DNA of 64,000 bases, from contig JACVCH010000009.1 in the NCBI GenBank assembly GCA_016742175.1, positions 124,001 to 188,000 on the forward strand, in the 5' to 3' direction. Shown in pieces: positions 30,126-38,981 of the stretch. A program made the position numbers and the translations under genes. The notes under the pieces are model-generated. The model had not been told where the DNA came from. It saw only the letters and a program-made list of their open reading frames with translations, and made no database searches. The stretch comes from Rhizobiaceae bacterium. Its GTDB lineage: Bacteria; Pseudomonadota; Alphaproteobacteria; Rhizobiales; Rhizobiaceae. Each line of letters opens with the position of its first letter. Within the stretch, counting starts at the first letter, position 1.

Positions 30126-30256
30126 GAGGCCTGGATTCCTGTGACAAGCACAGGAATGACGGCATGGATGTAAATGCGAACCTGTTGCTTCGAGGCGTGC
30201 GGCGACGACCTTGCTGCAGCCGTCATTCCTGTGCTTGTCACAGGAATCCAGGCCTC
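30126..30256. repeat. Family A inverted repeat pair (copies A3 and A4)
   Basis: A3 at 30126-30162 and A4 at 30220-30256 are inverted copies separated by 57 bp. Units read GAGGCCTGG, hairpin arms TTCCTGTG/CACAGGAA with loop ACAAG, then TGACGG. Outside the units, GTTGAAACGGC on the left and TTCATCTCAAC on the right continue the inverted symmetry. The pair lies between convergent genes and may serve as a bidirectional transcript end. Confidence 0.88.
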
Positions 30257-30282
30257 TTCATCTCAACCGGCTGCGGCTTCCA

Positions 30283-30531
30283 TCAGTTCCCCACATCCAT
30301 ATCCGTGATCTGCTTCTCCCCCTCGATCTCCTCATACGCCAGCAGCACGTCCATGCCTTCCGCGATCGCCTCGACGTCGAACTCGCCGGGCAATTTGTAG
30401 ACATTGCCGTTTTCGAGCGTGATCGTCATCGCCTCACGGTCGATGGCGGTGATCGGACCTTCGTCGTTGGCGGCGAGGGCGGCGGTGGCGACGAAAGTGG
30501 CGGCGGCGGTGAAAAGGGCGAGCTTGCGCAT
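30283..30531 (-). CDS. DUF1344 family small periplasmic protein
   Basis: An 82-residue protein with a signal peptide (MRKLALFTAAATFVATAALA) and a mature domain of about 60 residues: GPITAIDREAMTITLENGNVYKLPG followed by a short acidic segment ending KQITDMDV. This small beta-rich domain is DUF1344, common in rhizobia, with no assigned function. It is divergent from aroC (142-bp gap) and convergent with the phosphatase gene. Confidence 0.85.
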   Translation of the reverse strand: MRKLALFTAAATFVATAALAANDEGPITAIDREAMTITLENGNVYKLPGEFDVEAIAEGMDVLLAYEEIEGEKQITDMDVGN

Positions 30532-30673
30532 CAGATGGAATCCTCCGGATGATCGAGAGGATGTTTGAATCGAAACAATGTGTCAAAACTCCGCGCGGTT
30601 TGACCCTCCGGCAAAACGCCAATAGAAGCGGTGGCGAAACGGCCCTTGAAGGGTCGGCGGGACAGGGACCAGC

Positions 30674-31762
30674 ATGTCGCACAACACGTTCGGGCATCTC
30701 TTTCGCGTGACGACCTGGGGCGAGAGCCACGGGCCGGCGCTCGGCTGCGTGGTCGACGGCTGCCCGCCCGGCATCCGGTTCAGCCTTGCCGACATCCAGG
30801 CCGATCTCGACCGCCGCCGCCCCGGCAAGTCGCGCTTCGTCACCCAGCGGCAGGAACCCGACCAGGTGAAGATCCTGTCCGGCGTGCTCGAGGACGGCGA
30901 CGAACTCGTGACCACCGGCACGCCCGTCTCGATGCTGATCGAGAATGTCGACCAGCGCTCCAAGGACTATGGCGAGATCGCCCGGCAATACCGCCCGGGC
31001 CACGCCGACTACACCTATGACGTCAAATACGGCCTGCGCGACTATCGCGGCGGCGGGCGCTCTTCGGCCCGCGAGACGGCGGCGCGCGTTGCGGCCGGCG
31101 CGCTTGCCCGCAAGGTGGTGCCGGGCATGGTCGTGCGCGGCGCGCTCGTCTCGATGGGCGTCAAGGACATCGACCGCGCCAACTGGGACTGGGATTTCGT
31201 CCAGTCCGCCGACAACCCGTTCTTCACCCCCGACCCGAAATCGGTGTCCGTCTTCGAGGACTATCTCGACGGCATCCGCAAGGCTGGCTCATCGGTCGGC
31301 GCCATCGTCGAGATCGTCGCCGAGAACGTCCCGGCCGGGCTCGGGGCGCCGATCTACGCCAAGCTCGACCAGGAGATCGCGTCGGGCCTGATGTCGATCA
31401 ACGCCGTCAAGGGCGTCGAGATCGGCAACGGCTTCGAGGCCGCGCGCATCACCGGCGAGGAAAACGCCGACGAGATGCGCATGGGCAATGACGGCCCGCG
31501 CTTTCTGTCCAACAAGGCCGGCGGCATCCTCGGCGGCATCTCGACCGGCCAGCCGGTCGTCGCCCGCTTCGCCGTCAAGCCGACCTCGTCGATCCTCAAC
31601 ACCCGCCAGTCGGTCGACGTCGACGGCCAGGAAGTGGACGTCAGAACCAAGGGCCGCCACGACCCCTGCGTCGGCATCCGCGCCGTGCCGATCGGCGAGG
31701 CGATGGTCGCGTGTGCGATCGCCGATCATTATCTGAGACATCGCGGCCAGACAGGGCGGTGA
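30674..31762 (+). CDS. aroC: Chorismate synthase
   Basis: A 362-residue enzyme converting 5-enolpyruvylshikimate 3-phosphate to chorismate, the last shared step of aromatic amino acid synthesis. Family signatures are intact: [21 protein letters not shown] at the N-terminus (split here by its length), [15 protein letters not shown], the [14 protein letters not shown] block, and the C-terminal [14 protein letters not shown]. The stop codon TGA (31760-31762) is embedded in the first unit of a GGTGAAT heptad repeat. Confidence 0.97.
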   Translation: MSHNTFGHLFRVTTWGESHGPALGCVVDGCPPGIRFSLADIQADLDRRRPGKSRFVTQRQEPDQVKILSGVLEDGDELVTTGTPVSMLIENVDQRSKDYGEIARQYRPGHADYTYDVKYGLRDYRGGGRSSARETAARVAAGALARKVVPGMVVRGALVSMGVKDIDRANWDWDFVQSADNPFFTPDPKSVSVFEDYLDGIRKAGSSVGAIVEIVAENVPAGLGAPIYAKLDQEIASGLMSINAVKGVEIGNGFEAARITGEENADEMRMGNDGPRFLSNKAGGILGGISTGQPVVARFAVKPTSSILNTRQSVDVDGQEVDVRTKGRHDPCVGIRAVPIGEAMVACAIADHYLRHRGQTGR

Positions 31763-31875
31763 ATGGTGAATAGTGAATGGTGAATGGCTGGAGATGAGTA
31801 TGAGAACTGAACACCCGCGCCGCCGCGCCGCCCAGCGGACTGCGTCCATTCACCATTCACCATTCACCATTCACC
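31758..31875. repeat. Inverted heptad-repeat array between aroC and ribB
   Basis: Four tandem heptads GGTGAAT, GGTGAAT, AGTGAAT, GGTGAAT occupy 31758-31785, and four heptads ATTCACC occupy 31848-31875 in the opposite orientation. The two 28-bp arrays are reverse complements except for one base and are separated by 62 bp. A transcript would fold into a long stem beginning inside the aroC stop codon and ending 14 bp before the ribB start. Confidence 0.9.
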
Positions 31876-31889
31876 ACCACGGCTGACCC

Positions 31890-32990
31890 ATGCCCTACGA
31901 CCAGCAAAAAACCGTCGAAGCAATCCGCGCCTTCGAGCGCGGCGAGATCGTCGTCGTCATGGACGATGACGGTCGCGAGAACGAGGGCGATTTGATCGTC
32001 GCCGCCGTCCACTGCACCCCCGAGAAGATGGCCTTCATCGTCCGCCACACCTCCGGCATCGTCTGCACGCCGATGACGCGCGAGGACGCCAAGCGACTGA
32101 ACCTCGCACCCATGGTCGCCGACAATGACGCGCCGCATTCGACGGCCTTCACCGTCTCCGTCGACTTCAAGCACGGCACGACCACCGGCATCTCGGCCGA
32201 AGACCGCACGCTGACGGCGCGCAATCTCGCCAACGGCAATGTCGGCGCGTCCGACTTCGTCCGTCCCGGCCACATCTTCCCGCTCGTCGCGCGCGAGGGC
32301 GGGGTGCTCATGCGCTCCGGACACACCGAAGCTGCGGTCGATCTGTGCAAGCTCGCCGGCCTGCCGGCGGTCGGCGTCATCTGCGAACTCGTCAACGATG
32401 ACGGCACGGTGATGCGCGGTCCGCAGGTGCAGGGCTTCGCCCGCCAGCATGGCTTGAAGGAAGTCTCCGTCGCCGACCTGATCGCCTATCGCCAGCGCCA
32501 GGAGACGCTGATCGAGCGCATCTCCGATTTCGAGATCGAGACGCCCGGCGGCAAGGCGCGCGCGCTGACCTACCGCCTGCCATGGGACACGATGCACCAT
32601 CTCGCTATCGTCTTCGGCGACATCCGCGACGGCCGCGACGTGCCGGTCCGCCTCCACACGGAGGACGTCGTCGCCGACGTGTTCGGCGCCGGGACGGAGC
32701 TGAAGGACCTCCTGTCGAAGTTCGGCAACGAGCGCGGCGTCCTCGTCTATCTGCGCGAGGGTTCGGTTGGCGTGGCGCACAATGCGCGCAATCGCCCGAT
32801 GGGCGAGCGCGAGGCGCATGAGGAGGCGCTGGTGCGCGAGGACGAATGGCGCGAGATCGGCCTCGGCGCGCAGATTTTGCGCGATCTCGGCATCTCGTCG
32901 ATCCGGCTGCTCGCCTCGCGCCCGCGCCACTATATCGGCCTCGAGGGCTTCGGCATCGAAATCGCGTCGACTGAAATCATCCAGAGCTGA
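31890..32990 (+). CDS. ribB: 3,4-dihydroxy-2-butanone 4-phosphate synthase with degenerate GTP cyclohydrolase II-like domain
   Basis: A 366-residue protein for riboflavin synthesis. The N-terminal 205 residues are a complete DHBP synthase that converts ribulose 5-phosphate, with DDDGRENEGDLIVAA, HTSGIVCTPMT and the closing GHTEAAVDLCKLAG segments. The C-terminal half has the fold segments of GTP cyclohydrolase II (YRLPWDTMHHLAIVFGD, GVLVYLREGSVG) but lacks the three zinc-binding cysteines, so it cannot be a normal cyclohydrolase. This matches RibBX-type proteins. No FMN riboswitch is visible; instead the inverted heptad array lies upstream. Confidence 0.92.
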   Translation: MPYDQQKTVEAIRAFERGEIVVVMDDDGRENEGDLIVAAVHCTPEKMAFIVRHTSGIVCTPMTREDAKRLNLAPMVADNDAPHSTAFTVSVDFKHGTTTGISAEDRTLTARNLANGNVGASDFVRPGHIFPLVAREGGVLMRSGHTEAAVDLCKLAGLPAVGVICELVNDDGTVMRGPQVQGFARQHGLKEVSVADLIAYRQRQETLIERISDFEIETPGGKARALTYRLPWDTMHHLAIVFGDIRDGRDVPVRLHTEDVVADVFGAGTELKDLLSKFGNERGVLVYLREGSVGVAHNARNRPMGEREAHEEALVREDEWREIGLGAQILRDLGISSIRLLASRPRHYIGLEGFGIEIASTEIIQS

Positions 32991-33064
32991 TCGCTGTTGA
33001 TCGCTCGGCCGAAGTGAAATCGGGGCGTGGTCACGCGCCCTGATCGGCCCTATATCAAGCGCCC

Positions 33065-33991
33065 ATGGTCACACGTCTCTACACGCACCCGATCTATCTC
33101 GAACATCTGATGCCGGCCGGCCACCCCGAGCGGCCGGATCGCCTGCGCGCGCTCGAACGCGCGCTGGAGGCCGAGGCCTTCGACCGGCTCGACCGGCATT
33201 TGTCGCCGATCGGCGACATCGAGACGGTGCTCTACGCCCACCCGCAAAGCCATGTCGACAAGATCCGCGCGCTGATCCCCGCCGAGGGTCTGGCGAGCAT
33301 CGACGGCGACACGACCGTCAGCCCCAAGAGCTTCGAAGCCGCGCTCACCGCCGTCGGCGCCGCCAATGCGGCCGTCGATGACGTTTTCGCCGGCCGCGCC
33401 GACAACGTCTTCGTCGCCTCGCGCCCGCCCGGCCACCATGCCGAAAAGGCGACGGCGATGGGGTTCTGCCTCTTCAACCACGCAGCCATCGCCGCCCGCC
33501 ACGCCCAGAAGGCGCATGGCGCCGAGCGCGTCGCGATCGTCGACTGGGACGTCCATCACGGCAACGGCACGCAGGACATCTTCTACGACGACCCGTCGGT
33601 CCTCTATTGCTCCACGCACCAGATGCCGCTCTATCCCGGCACCGGCGCGAAGTCGGAGACCGGCGCCGGCAACATCGTCAACGCGCCGCTCGATCCGGGC
33701 ACCGGCAGCGAGACCTTCCGCGAGGCGTTCGTCAGCCGCGTCCTCCCCGCTCTCGACGAATTCCGCCCCGACCTCATCATCATCTCCGCCGGCTTCGACG
33801 CCCACCACCGCGACCCGCTGGCCGAGATCAACCTGACCGAAGACGATTTCGACTGGGCGACCGGCGAACTGATGGAGCGCGCGACACGCCACTCCAACGA
33901 CCGCCTCGTCTCGCTGCTCGAAGGCGGTTACGATCTGCAGGGCCTGGCCTTCTCGGCCGCCGTCCACATCGCCCGCCTGATGAAGGGATGA
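33065..33991 (+). CDS. Histone deacetylase-like amidohydrolase
   Basis: A 308-residue zinc hydrolase of the arginase/deacetylase fold, class II HDAC-like. The active site is visible: [19 protein letters not shown] holds the tandem histidines, [11 protein letters not shown] gives the zinc ligands Asp and His, and [13 protein letters not shown] the second Asp. Bacterial members act on acetylated polyamines, acetoin-related or other small amides; the substrate is unknown. It overlaps xseB (ATGA at 33988) and so is co-transcribed. Confidence 0.92.
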   Translation: MVTRLYTHPIYLEHLMPAGHPERPDRLRALERALEAEAFDRLDRHLSPIGDIETVLYAHPQSHVDKIRALIPAEGLASIDGDTTVSPKSFEAALTAVGAANAAVDDVFAGRADNVFVASRPPGHHAEKATAMGFCLFNHAAIAARHAQKAHGAERVAIVDWDVHHGNGTQDIFYDDPSVLYCSTHQMPLYPGTGAKSETGAGNIVNAPLDPGTGSETFREAFVSRVLPALDEFRPDLIIISAGFDAHHRDPLAEINLTEDDFDWATGELMERATRHSNDRLVSLLEGGYDLQGLAFSAAVHIARLMKG

Positions 33992-33993
33992 CC

Positions 33994-34251
33994 ATGACCG
34001 ACCAGACCACCCCGAATGCCGACATCAAGGCGATGAGCTTCGAACAGGCGCTGGAAGCGCTCGAACGCATCGTCGACGACCTGGAACGCGGCGACGTCCC
34101 CCTCGACCAGTCCATTCGAATCTACGAGCGCGGCGAAGCGCTCAAGGCGCATTGCGACCAGCTTCTGAAGGCCGCCGAGGACAAGGTGGAGAAGATCAGG
34201 CTGTCGCGCGACGGCAAGCCGATGGGCACGGAGCCGCTGGACGGGGACTGA
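33994..34251 (+). CDS. xseB: Exodeoxyribonuclease VII small subunit
   Basis: An 85-residue helical protein with the XseB core [26 protein letters not shown] and [18 protein letters not shown]. It joins XseA to form exonuclease VII, which degrades single-stranded DNA. It could also start two codons earlier at 33988, overlapping the deacetylase stop. In related genomes it sits near dxs; here an NYN-domain gene and a pirin gene lie between. Confidence 0.93.
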   Translation: MTDQTTPNADIKAMSFEQALEALERIVDDLERGDVPLDQSIRIYERGEALKAHCDQLLKAAEDKVEKIRLSRDGKPMGTEPLDGD

Positions 34252-34384
34252 AGATAACGCAGAATGTCGTTTCGATTTTCGTGACAACCACTATTTTACC
34301 ATTATATGCGCCATTTATGAGTTCGCGCTAATTCCAATGTACGGCTTGCGCGTGTCGGTCTGTCGTGGCATTTGGTTTTTTACT

Positions 34385-34420
34385 CCGTTGCGTCCCGCTA
34401 TCGTTTTGAGGCCGCAACGG
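34385..34420 (+). other. Inverted repeat in the leader of the NYN gene
   Basis: Arms CCGTTGCG (34385-34392) and CGCAACGG (34413-34420) around a 20-nt loop, 8 nt before the next hairpin, which is a terminator. The two adjacent hairpins suggest either the 3' end of a short RNA or a leader that controls read-through into the NYN gene. No tRNA or known RNA family is recognised. Confidence 0.4.
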
Positions 34421-34428
34421 CATAAAGA

Positions 34429-34458
34429 GGGCTCCTGCGGGAGCCCTTGCTATTTTTA
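34429..34458 (+). terminator. Intrinsic terminator immediately upstream of the NYN gene
   Basis: A 7-bp stem GGGCTCC/GGAGCCC with a 4-nt loop followed by TTGCTATTTTT, ending 13 nt before the NYN start codon. Its position leaves no room for a separate promoter between it and the gene, so it must end an upstream RNA and be bypassed or regulated for NYN expression. Confidence 0.75.
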
Positions 34459-34471
34459 AGTGGGGGAATCG

Positions 34472-35320
34472 ATGAACAGGACCGCCGTATTTGTCGACGC
34501 CGGTTACCTCTTTGCCCAAGGAAGCGTCGCACTTACAGGCAGCAAAAAAGCACGAACGGCGCTTATTCTAGATGCCAGTAAGGCCATTGCAGCTCTGAAG
34601 TCCATCGTCGAGCAGAAAGCCCCAAGCAGCAGCCTTCTCCGAATATATTGGTATGACGGAGCTGTCGGGGGTGTTCGACCTACTACAGACCAAGCGGCGC
34701 TGGCAAATTTGGATGACGTGAAGCTGAGGCTTGGGTTTATCAACAGCCATGGTCAGCAGAAGGGCGTCGATTCGCTGATTGTTACCGATTTGATCGAACT
34801 CGCCCGACTTAAGTCGATAAGCGATGCAGTATTATTGTCAGGTGACGAAGACGTACGGGTCGGCGTTCAAATTGCCCAAAATTATGGTGTGCGGCTCCAT
34901 CTAATTGGCATTGCACCCAGTCGGGGTTCGCAATCCCCGCAGTTGCTCCAAGAAGCGGACACCACATCCGAATGGTCTCCGGACATGATCAGCAATTTTC
35001 TCTCATTGAGAGAGGATCAATCCGCGCAGATCATCGACATTGTTGACGTCGTCGTAACCGATAACCCGCAGATTTTGGGGGAGCAGCAGATACTCGAGAA
35101 GATTGAAGCGGCCGTTGCAACCTTCGTTGCTAGCTTGGCGGCTGCCGATGTTCAGGGTATCGTCGCTTACTGGGAAACTGCACGTGGTGTTCCGACCGAG
35201 CTTGACCGCAAGATTTTGCCGATATGTGGTACCGCGCTCGGAAGGAACTTGGATCGCACCGAAATTAGGCACATGCGCTCGTGCTTCCAAACAACTGTAA
35301 AAAAGCGCGTCGACGGGTAA
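34472..35320 (+). CDS. NYN (PIN-like) domain ribonuclease-family protein
   Basis: A 282-residue protein. Residues 1 to about 150 form an NYN/LabA-type PIN-like nuclease domain: FVDAGYLF with Asp9, KGVDSLIVTDLIELA with Asp100, and LLSGDEDVRVGVQIAQ with Asp125 and Asp127, the acidic residues expected for metal-dependent RNA cleavage. The C-terminal 130 residues are not recognised. Base composition is markedly lower in GC than neighbouring genes, and the gene interrupts the xseB-pirin-dxs order. The start at 34472 follows GTGGGGG. RNA cleavage is inferred from the domain; the target is unknown and a defence role is possible. Confidence 0.82.
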   Translation: MNRTAVFVDAGYLFAQGSVALTGSKKARTALILDASKAIAALKSIVEQKAPSSSLLRIYWYDGAVGGVRPTTDQAALANLDDVKLRLGFINSHGQQKGVDSLIVTDLIELARLKSISDAVLLSGDEDVRVGVQIAQNYGVRLHLIGIAPSRGSQSPQLLQEADTTSEWSPDMISNFLSLREDQSAQIIDIVDVVVTDNPQILGEQQILEKIEAAVATFVASLAAADVQGIVAYWETARGVPTELDRKILPICGTALGRNLDRTEIRHMRSCFQTTVKKRVDG

Positions 35321-35330
35321 GCAAGAACCC

Positions 35331-36251
35331 ATGAGCTTCTTCCCCGGGACTGACCCCGCCGCGGGCGACGCGTTCGCCTGCGATGCCATCGAAACGCTCA
35401 TCATCCCGCGCGCGCATGACATCGGCGGCCTCGAAGTCCGCCGCGCGCTGCCGTCGGCGCGCCGCCGGCTCGTCGGGCCGTTCATTTTCTTCGACCGCAT
35501 GGGCCCGGCGATCCTGCGTGCAGGGCAGGCGCTCGACGTGCGGCCGCACCCGCATATCGGGCTCGCGACGGTCACCTATCTCTTCGACGGCAAGATTCGC
35601 CATCGCGATTCGCTCGGCACCGAAATGGTGATCGAGGCCGGCGACGTGAACCTGATGACGGCCGGGCGCGGCATCGTGCATTCGGAGCGCTCGCCGGAGG
35701 AATTGCGGGGTGGCCCGCTCTCCATCTCCGGCCTCCAGACCTGGCTCGCCTTGCCGGACGACAAGGAGGAAATCGCGCCGCTGTTTGAGAATACCGGCCG
35801 CGCCGAACTCCCCGAAATCGACGGCGAGGAGGCGACGGGGCGCATCGTCATCGGCTCGTTCTCGGGCCTCAAGGCGCCGGTGCGCACCGCATCCGACACG
35901 CTCTACGCCGACATTCGCCTGAAGCCGGGCGGGCGTATCCCGATCCCGGCGGATACGGAAGAGCGTGCGATCTATATCCTTGAAGGCGAGGTCGACATCG
36001 CCGGCGATCGCTTTGCGGACAACCAGCTTCTCGTCTTCCGCGAGGGCGACGAGATCGTCGTCGGGTCGGAGCGCGGCGCGCATTTCATGCTCTTCGGCGG
36101 CGCCTCGCTCGGCTCGCGCCGCTACATCTGGTGGAACTTCGTCTCTTCGTCGAAGGAGCGGATCGAGCAGGCGAAGGAAGAGTGGCGCACCGGACGGTTC
36201 GACATCGTGCCGGGCGATGCCGAGGATCGCATTCCGCTTCCCGAGGGCTGA
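35331..36251 (+). CDS. Pirin family protein
   Basis: A 306-residue bicupin. The N-terminal cupin has the pirin iron site region [29 protein letters not shown] and [16 protein letters not shown], containing the three histidines and a glutamate; the C-terminal pirin domain ends in [18 protein letters not shown]. Bacterial pirins are linked to quercetin dioxygenase activity or to metabolic regulation. It starts 10 bp after the NYN gene and is followed by dxs 61 bp downstream. Confidence 0.9.
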   Translation: MSFFPGTDPAAGDAFACDAIETLIIPRAHDIGGLEVRRALPSARRRLVGPFIFFDRMGPAILRAGQALDVRPHPHIGLATVTYLFDGKIRHRDSLGTEMVIEAGDVNLMTAGRGIVHSERSPEELRGGPLSISGLQTWLALPDDKEEIAPLFENTGRAELPEIDGEEATGRIVIGSFSGLKAPVRTASDTLYADIRLKPGGRIPIPADTEERAIYILEGEVDIAGDRFADNQLLVFREGDEIVVGSERGAHFMLFGGASLGSRRYIWWNFVSSSKERIEQAKEEWRTGRFDIVPGDAEDRIPLPEG

Positions 36252-36312
36252 GCGTCGCATTTACTTTCGCAACCCGAGCCACTATCTCCCCGTTAACGCG
36301 CGACGAGAGATC

Positions 36313-38235
36313 ATGGCACCTGTGAAATCACCCCCCGAGACGCCACTCCTGGACCAGGTCAAGGTTCCAGCGGACCTTCGCCGCCTGAAGGAAGGCGACC
36401 TGCCGCAACTGGCGGACGAGCTGCGTCACGAACTGATCGACGCCGTCTCGCAGACCGGCGGGCATCTGGGCGCAGGACTCGGCGTGGTCGAACTGACCGT
36501 CGCGCTGCACTATGTCTTCGACACGCCCGCCGACCGCATCATCTGGGACGTCGGCCACCAGGCCTATCCGCACAAGATTCTGACCGGCCGCCGCGACCGC
36601 ATCCGCACCCTGCGCCAGGAGCACGGCCTGTCCGGCTTCACCAAGCGCTCCGAAAGCGAATATGACCCGTTCGGCGCGGCGCATTCCTCGACATCGATTT
36701 CGGCCGGCCTCGGCATGGCCGTCGCGCGCGATCTCGCCGGCGCGAAGAACAACGTCATCGCGGTCATCGGCGACGGCGCGATGTCGGCCGGCATGGCCTA
36801 TGAGGCGATGAACAATGCCGGCGCGCTCGACGCGCGGCTGATCGTGATCCTCAACGACAACGACATGTCGATCGCCCCGCCCTCGGGCGCAATGAGCCAT
36901 TATCTCGCGCGCCTCGCTTCGGGCTCGACCTATGCCGGCATCCGCGATTTCGGCAAGAAGCTCACTGGGTATCTCGGCAAGCGCGCCGACAAGGCGATCA
37001 CCCGCGCGGTCGAGCACGCGCGCGGCTACGTCACCGGTGGAACGCTCTTCGAGGAACTCGGCTTCTTCCATATCGGCCCGATCGACGGCCACAATCTGGA
37101 ACACCTCGTCCCGGTGCTGAAGAACGTGCGCGACAATGGCGAGGGGCCGATCCTGATCCATGTCGTGACCAAGAAGGGCAAGGGTTACGCCCCCGCCGAG
37201 GAAGCCGCCGACAAGTATCACGGCGTCAACAAGTTCGACGTCATCTCCGGCGCGCAGGCTAAGGCCCCCGCCAATGCACCGGCCTACACCAAGGTCTTCG
37301 CTGACGCGCTGATCCAGGAAGCGCGCGAGGACGACAGGATCGTCGCGGTCACCGCCGCGATGCCTTCGGGCACGGGCCTCGACCATTTCGGCAAGGAGTT
37401 TCCGGACCGCACCTTCGATGTCGGCATCGCCGAGCAGCACGGCGTCACCTTCGCCGCCGGCCTTGCGACCGAGGGCTTCAAGCCCTTCGCCACCATCTAT
37501 TCGACCTTCCTCCAGCGCGCCTACGACCAGGTCGTCCACGACGTCGCGATCCAGGGCCTGCCGGTGCGCTTTCCCATCGACCGGGCCGGCTTCGTCGGTG
37601 CGGACGGCGCGACCCATTGCGGCGCGTTCGACGTCACCTATCTCGCCTCTCTGCCCGGCTTCGTCGTCATGGCCGCCGCCGACGAGGCGGATCTGAAGCA
37701 CATGGTGCGCACCGCCGCCGCCTATGATGACGGCCCGATCTCCTTCCGCTATCCGCGCGGCAATGGTGTCGGCGTCGAGATGCCCGCACGCGGCGAAATC
37801 CTCGAAATCGGCAAGGGCCGCATCGTCAAGCAAGGCACCAAGGTCGCGCTCCTCTCCTTCGGCACGCGGCTGGCGGACTGCCTGCTCGCCGCCGAGGAAC
37901 TCGACGCGGCCGGCCTGTCGACCACCGTCGCGGACGCCCGCTTCGCCAAGCCGCTCGACGAGGACCTCGTCCGCCGCCTCGCGCGCGAGCACGAGGTGCT
38001 GATCACCGTCGAGGAAGGCGCGATCGGCGGTTTCGCCAGCCACGTCCTGCACTTCCTCGCCCATGACGGCTTGCTCGAAACCGGCATCAAGGTCCGCCCG
38101 CTGATCCTGCCGGACGAATTCACCGACCACGCGAAGCCGGAAAAGATGTATGCCGACGCCGGGCTCGATTCCGCCGGCATCGTGCGCACCGTCTTCGCCG
38201 CCTTGGGCCGCGACCGCGCAGCCGCCACGGCGTGA
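36313..38235 (+). CDS. dxs: 1-deoxy-D-xylulose-5-phosphate synthase
   Basis: A 640-residue thiamine diphosphate enzyme that condenses pyruvate with glyceraldehyde 3-phosphate, the first step of the MEP isoprenoid route. It shows [17 protein letters not shown], the ThDP/Mg motif [17 protein letters not shown], the transketolase signature [14 protein letters not shown], and [16 protein letters not shown]. The start at 36313 ([13 protein letters not shown]) gives the usual length; the frame is open upstream through the pirin gene but without homology. A later step enzyme, IspH, is encoded at 51.9 kb. Its stop overlaps the tlyA GTG. Confidence 0.96.
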   Translation: MAPVKSPPETPLLDQVKVPADLRRLKEGDLPQLADELRHELIDAVSQTGGHLGAGLGVVELTVALHYVFDTPADRIIWDVGHQAYPHKILTGRRDRIRTLRQEHGLSGFTKRSESEYDPFGAAHSSTSISAGLGMAVARDLAGAKNNVIAVIGDGAMSAGMAYEAMNNAGALDARLIVILNDNDMSIAPPSGAMSHYLARLASGSTYAGIRDFGKKLTGYLGKRADKAITRAVEHARGYVTGGTLFEELGFFHIGPIDGHNLEHLVPVLKNVRDNGEGPILIHVVTKKGKGYAPAEEAADKYHGVNKFDVISGAQAKAPANAPAYTKVFADALIQEAREDDRIVAVTAAMPSGTGLDHFGKEFPDRTFDVGIAEQHGVTFAAGLATEGFKPFATIYSTFLQRAYDQVVHDVAIQGLPVRFPIDRAGFVGADGATHCGAFDVTYLASLPGFVVMAAADEADLKHMVRTAAAYDDGPISFRYPRGNGVGVEMPARGEILEIGKGRIVKQGTKVALLSFGTRLADCLLAAEELDAAGLSTTVADARFAKPLDEDLVRRLAREHEVLITVEEGAIGGFASHVLHFLAHDGLLETGIKVRPLILPDEFTDHAKPEKMYADAGLDSAGIVRTVFAALGRDRAAATA

Positions 38236-38981
38236 GCGCGGAAAAGCTTCGCCTCGACGAACTGCTCGTCACCCGCGGGCTCTTCGCCTCCCGCTCGCGC
38301 GCGCGCGACGCGATCCTGCGCGGCACGGTTACCGTTGCCGGCGCGGTCGTGACCAAGCCCGGCCTCGGCGTTTCCGTAGATGCCGAAATTACCGTCGATG
38401 ACCCGGCGCAGGACTACGTCTCCCGCGCGGCTCTCAAGCTCGTCCACGCACTCGACGCCTTTGGCCTCAATCCCTCCGGCACCACCGCGCTCGACATCGG
38501 CGCCTCCACCGGCGGCTTCACGCAGATCCTGCTCGACCGCGGCGCGGCGCATGTCTTCGCCATCGATGTCGGCCACGACCAGCTTGACGCGACCCTCGCC
38601 GCCGACCCGCGCGTCACCTCCATCGAGCGCCTCAACGCCCGCGACCTCGCCGCCGAGCACCTGAACGGCATCGCGCCCGATTTCCTCGTCTCCGACGTCT
38701 CCTTCATCTCGCTGAAGCTGGCCCTGCCGCCCGCACTCGCCCTCGCGGCGCCCGGCGCGCGCGGCGTCTTCCTCGTCAAGCCGCAATTCGAGGCGGGCCG
38801 CGATGCGATCGGCAAGGGCGGTCTCCTGCGCGATCCCGCACAGGCGGAAGCCGTCGCCGAAGACCTCCGGAACTGGCTCGACGCCATGCCCGGCTGGCGC
38901 GCGATGGGCCTCGTCCCGTCTCCCATCGAAGGCGGCGACGGCAACCGCGAATTTCTGTTGGCCGGAGTGAAGAACCGATGA
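38232..38981 (+). CDS. tlyA: TlyA family rRNA (cytidine-2'-O)-methyltransferase
   Basis: A 249-residue protein with an N-terminal S4 RNA-binding domain ([23 protein letters not shown]) and a RrmJ-like SAM methyltransferase domain ([21 protein letters not shown], then [15 protein letters not shown]). TlyA proteins methylate cytidines of 16S and 23S rRNA; some are also reported as haemolysins. The GTG start at 38232 overlaps the dxs stop, and its stop overlaps the next gene by 4 bp, so all three are coupled. Confidence 0.92.
   Translation: MSAEKLRLDELLVTRGLFASRSRARDAILRGTVTVAGAVVTKPGLGVSVDAEITVDDPAQDYVSRAALKLVHALDAFGLNPSGTTALDIGASTGGFTQILLDRGAAHVFAIDVGHDQLDATLAADPRVTSIERLNARDLAAEHLNGIAPDFLVSDVSFISLKLALPPALALAAPGARGVFLVKPQFEAGRDAIGKGGLLRDPAQAEAVAEDLRNWLDAMPGWRAMGLVPSPIEGGDGNREFLLAGVKNR

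Noticed and set aside
31763-31889. FMN riboswitch upstream of ribB
   Set aside because: None of the conserved RFN element blocks is visible; the region is made of heptad repeats and a GC-rich loop.
34252-34428. A tRNA or attachment site next to the NYN gene
   Set aside because: No cloverleaf arms or CCA end could be built; only the two hairpins are supported.
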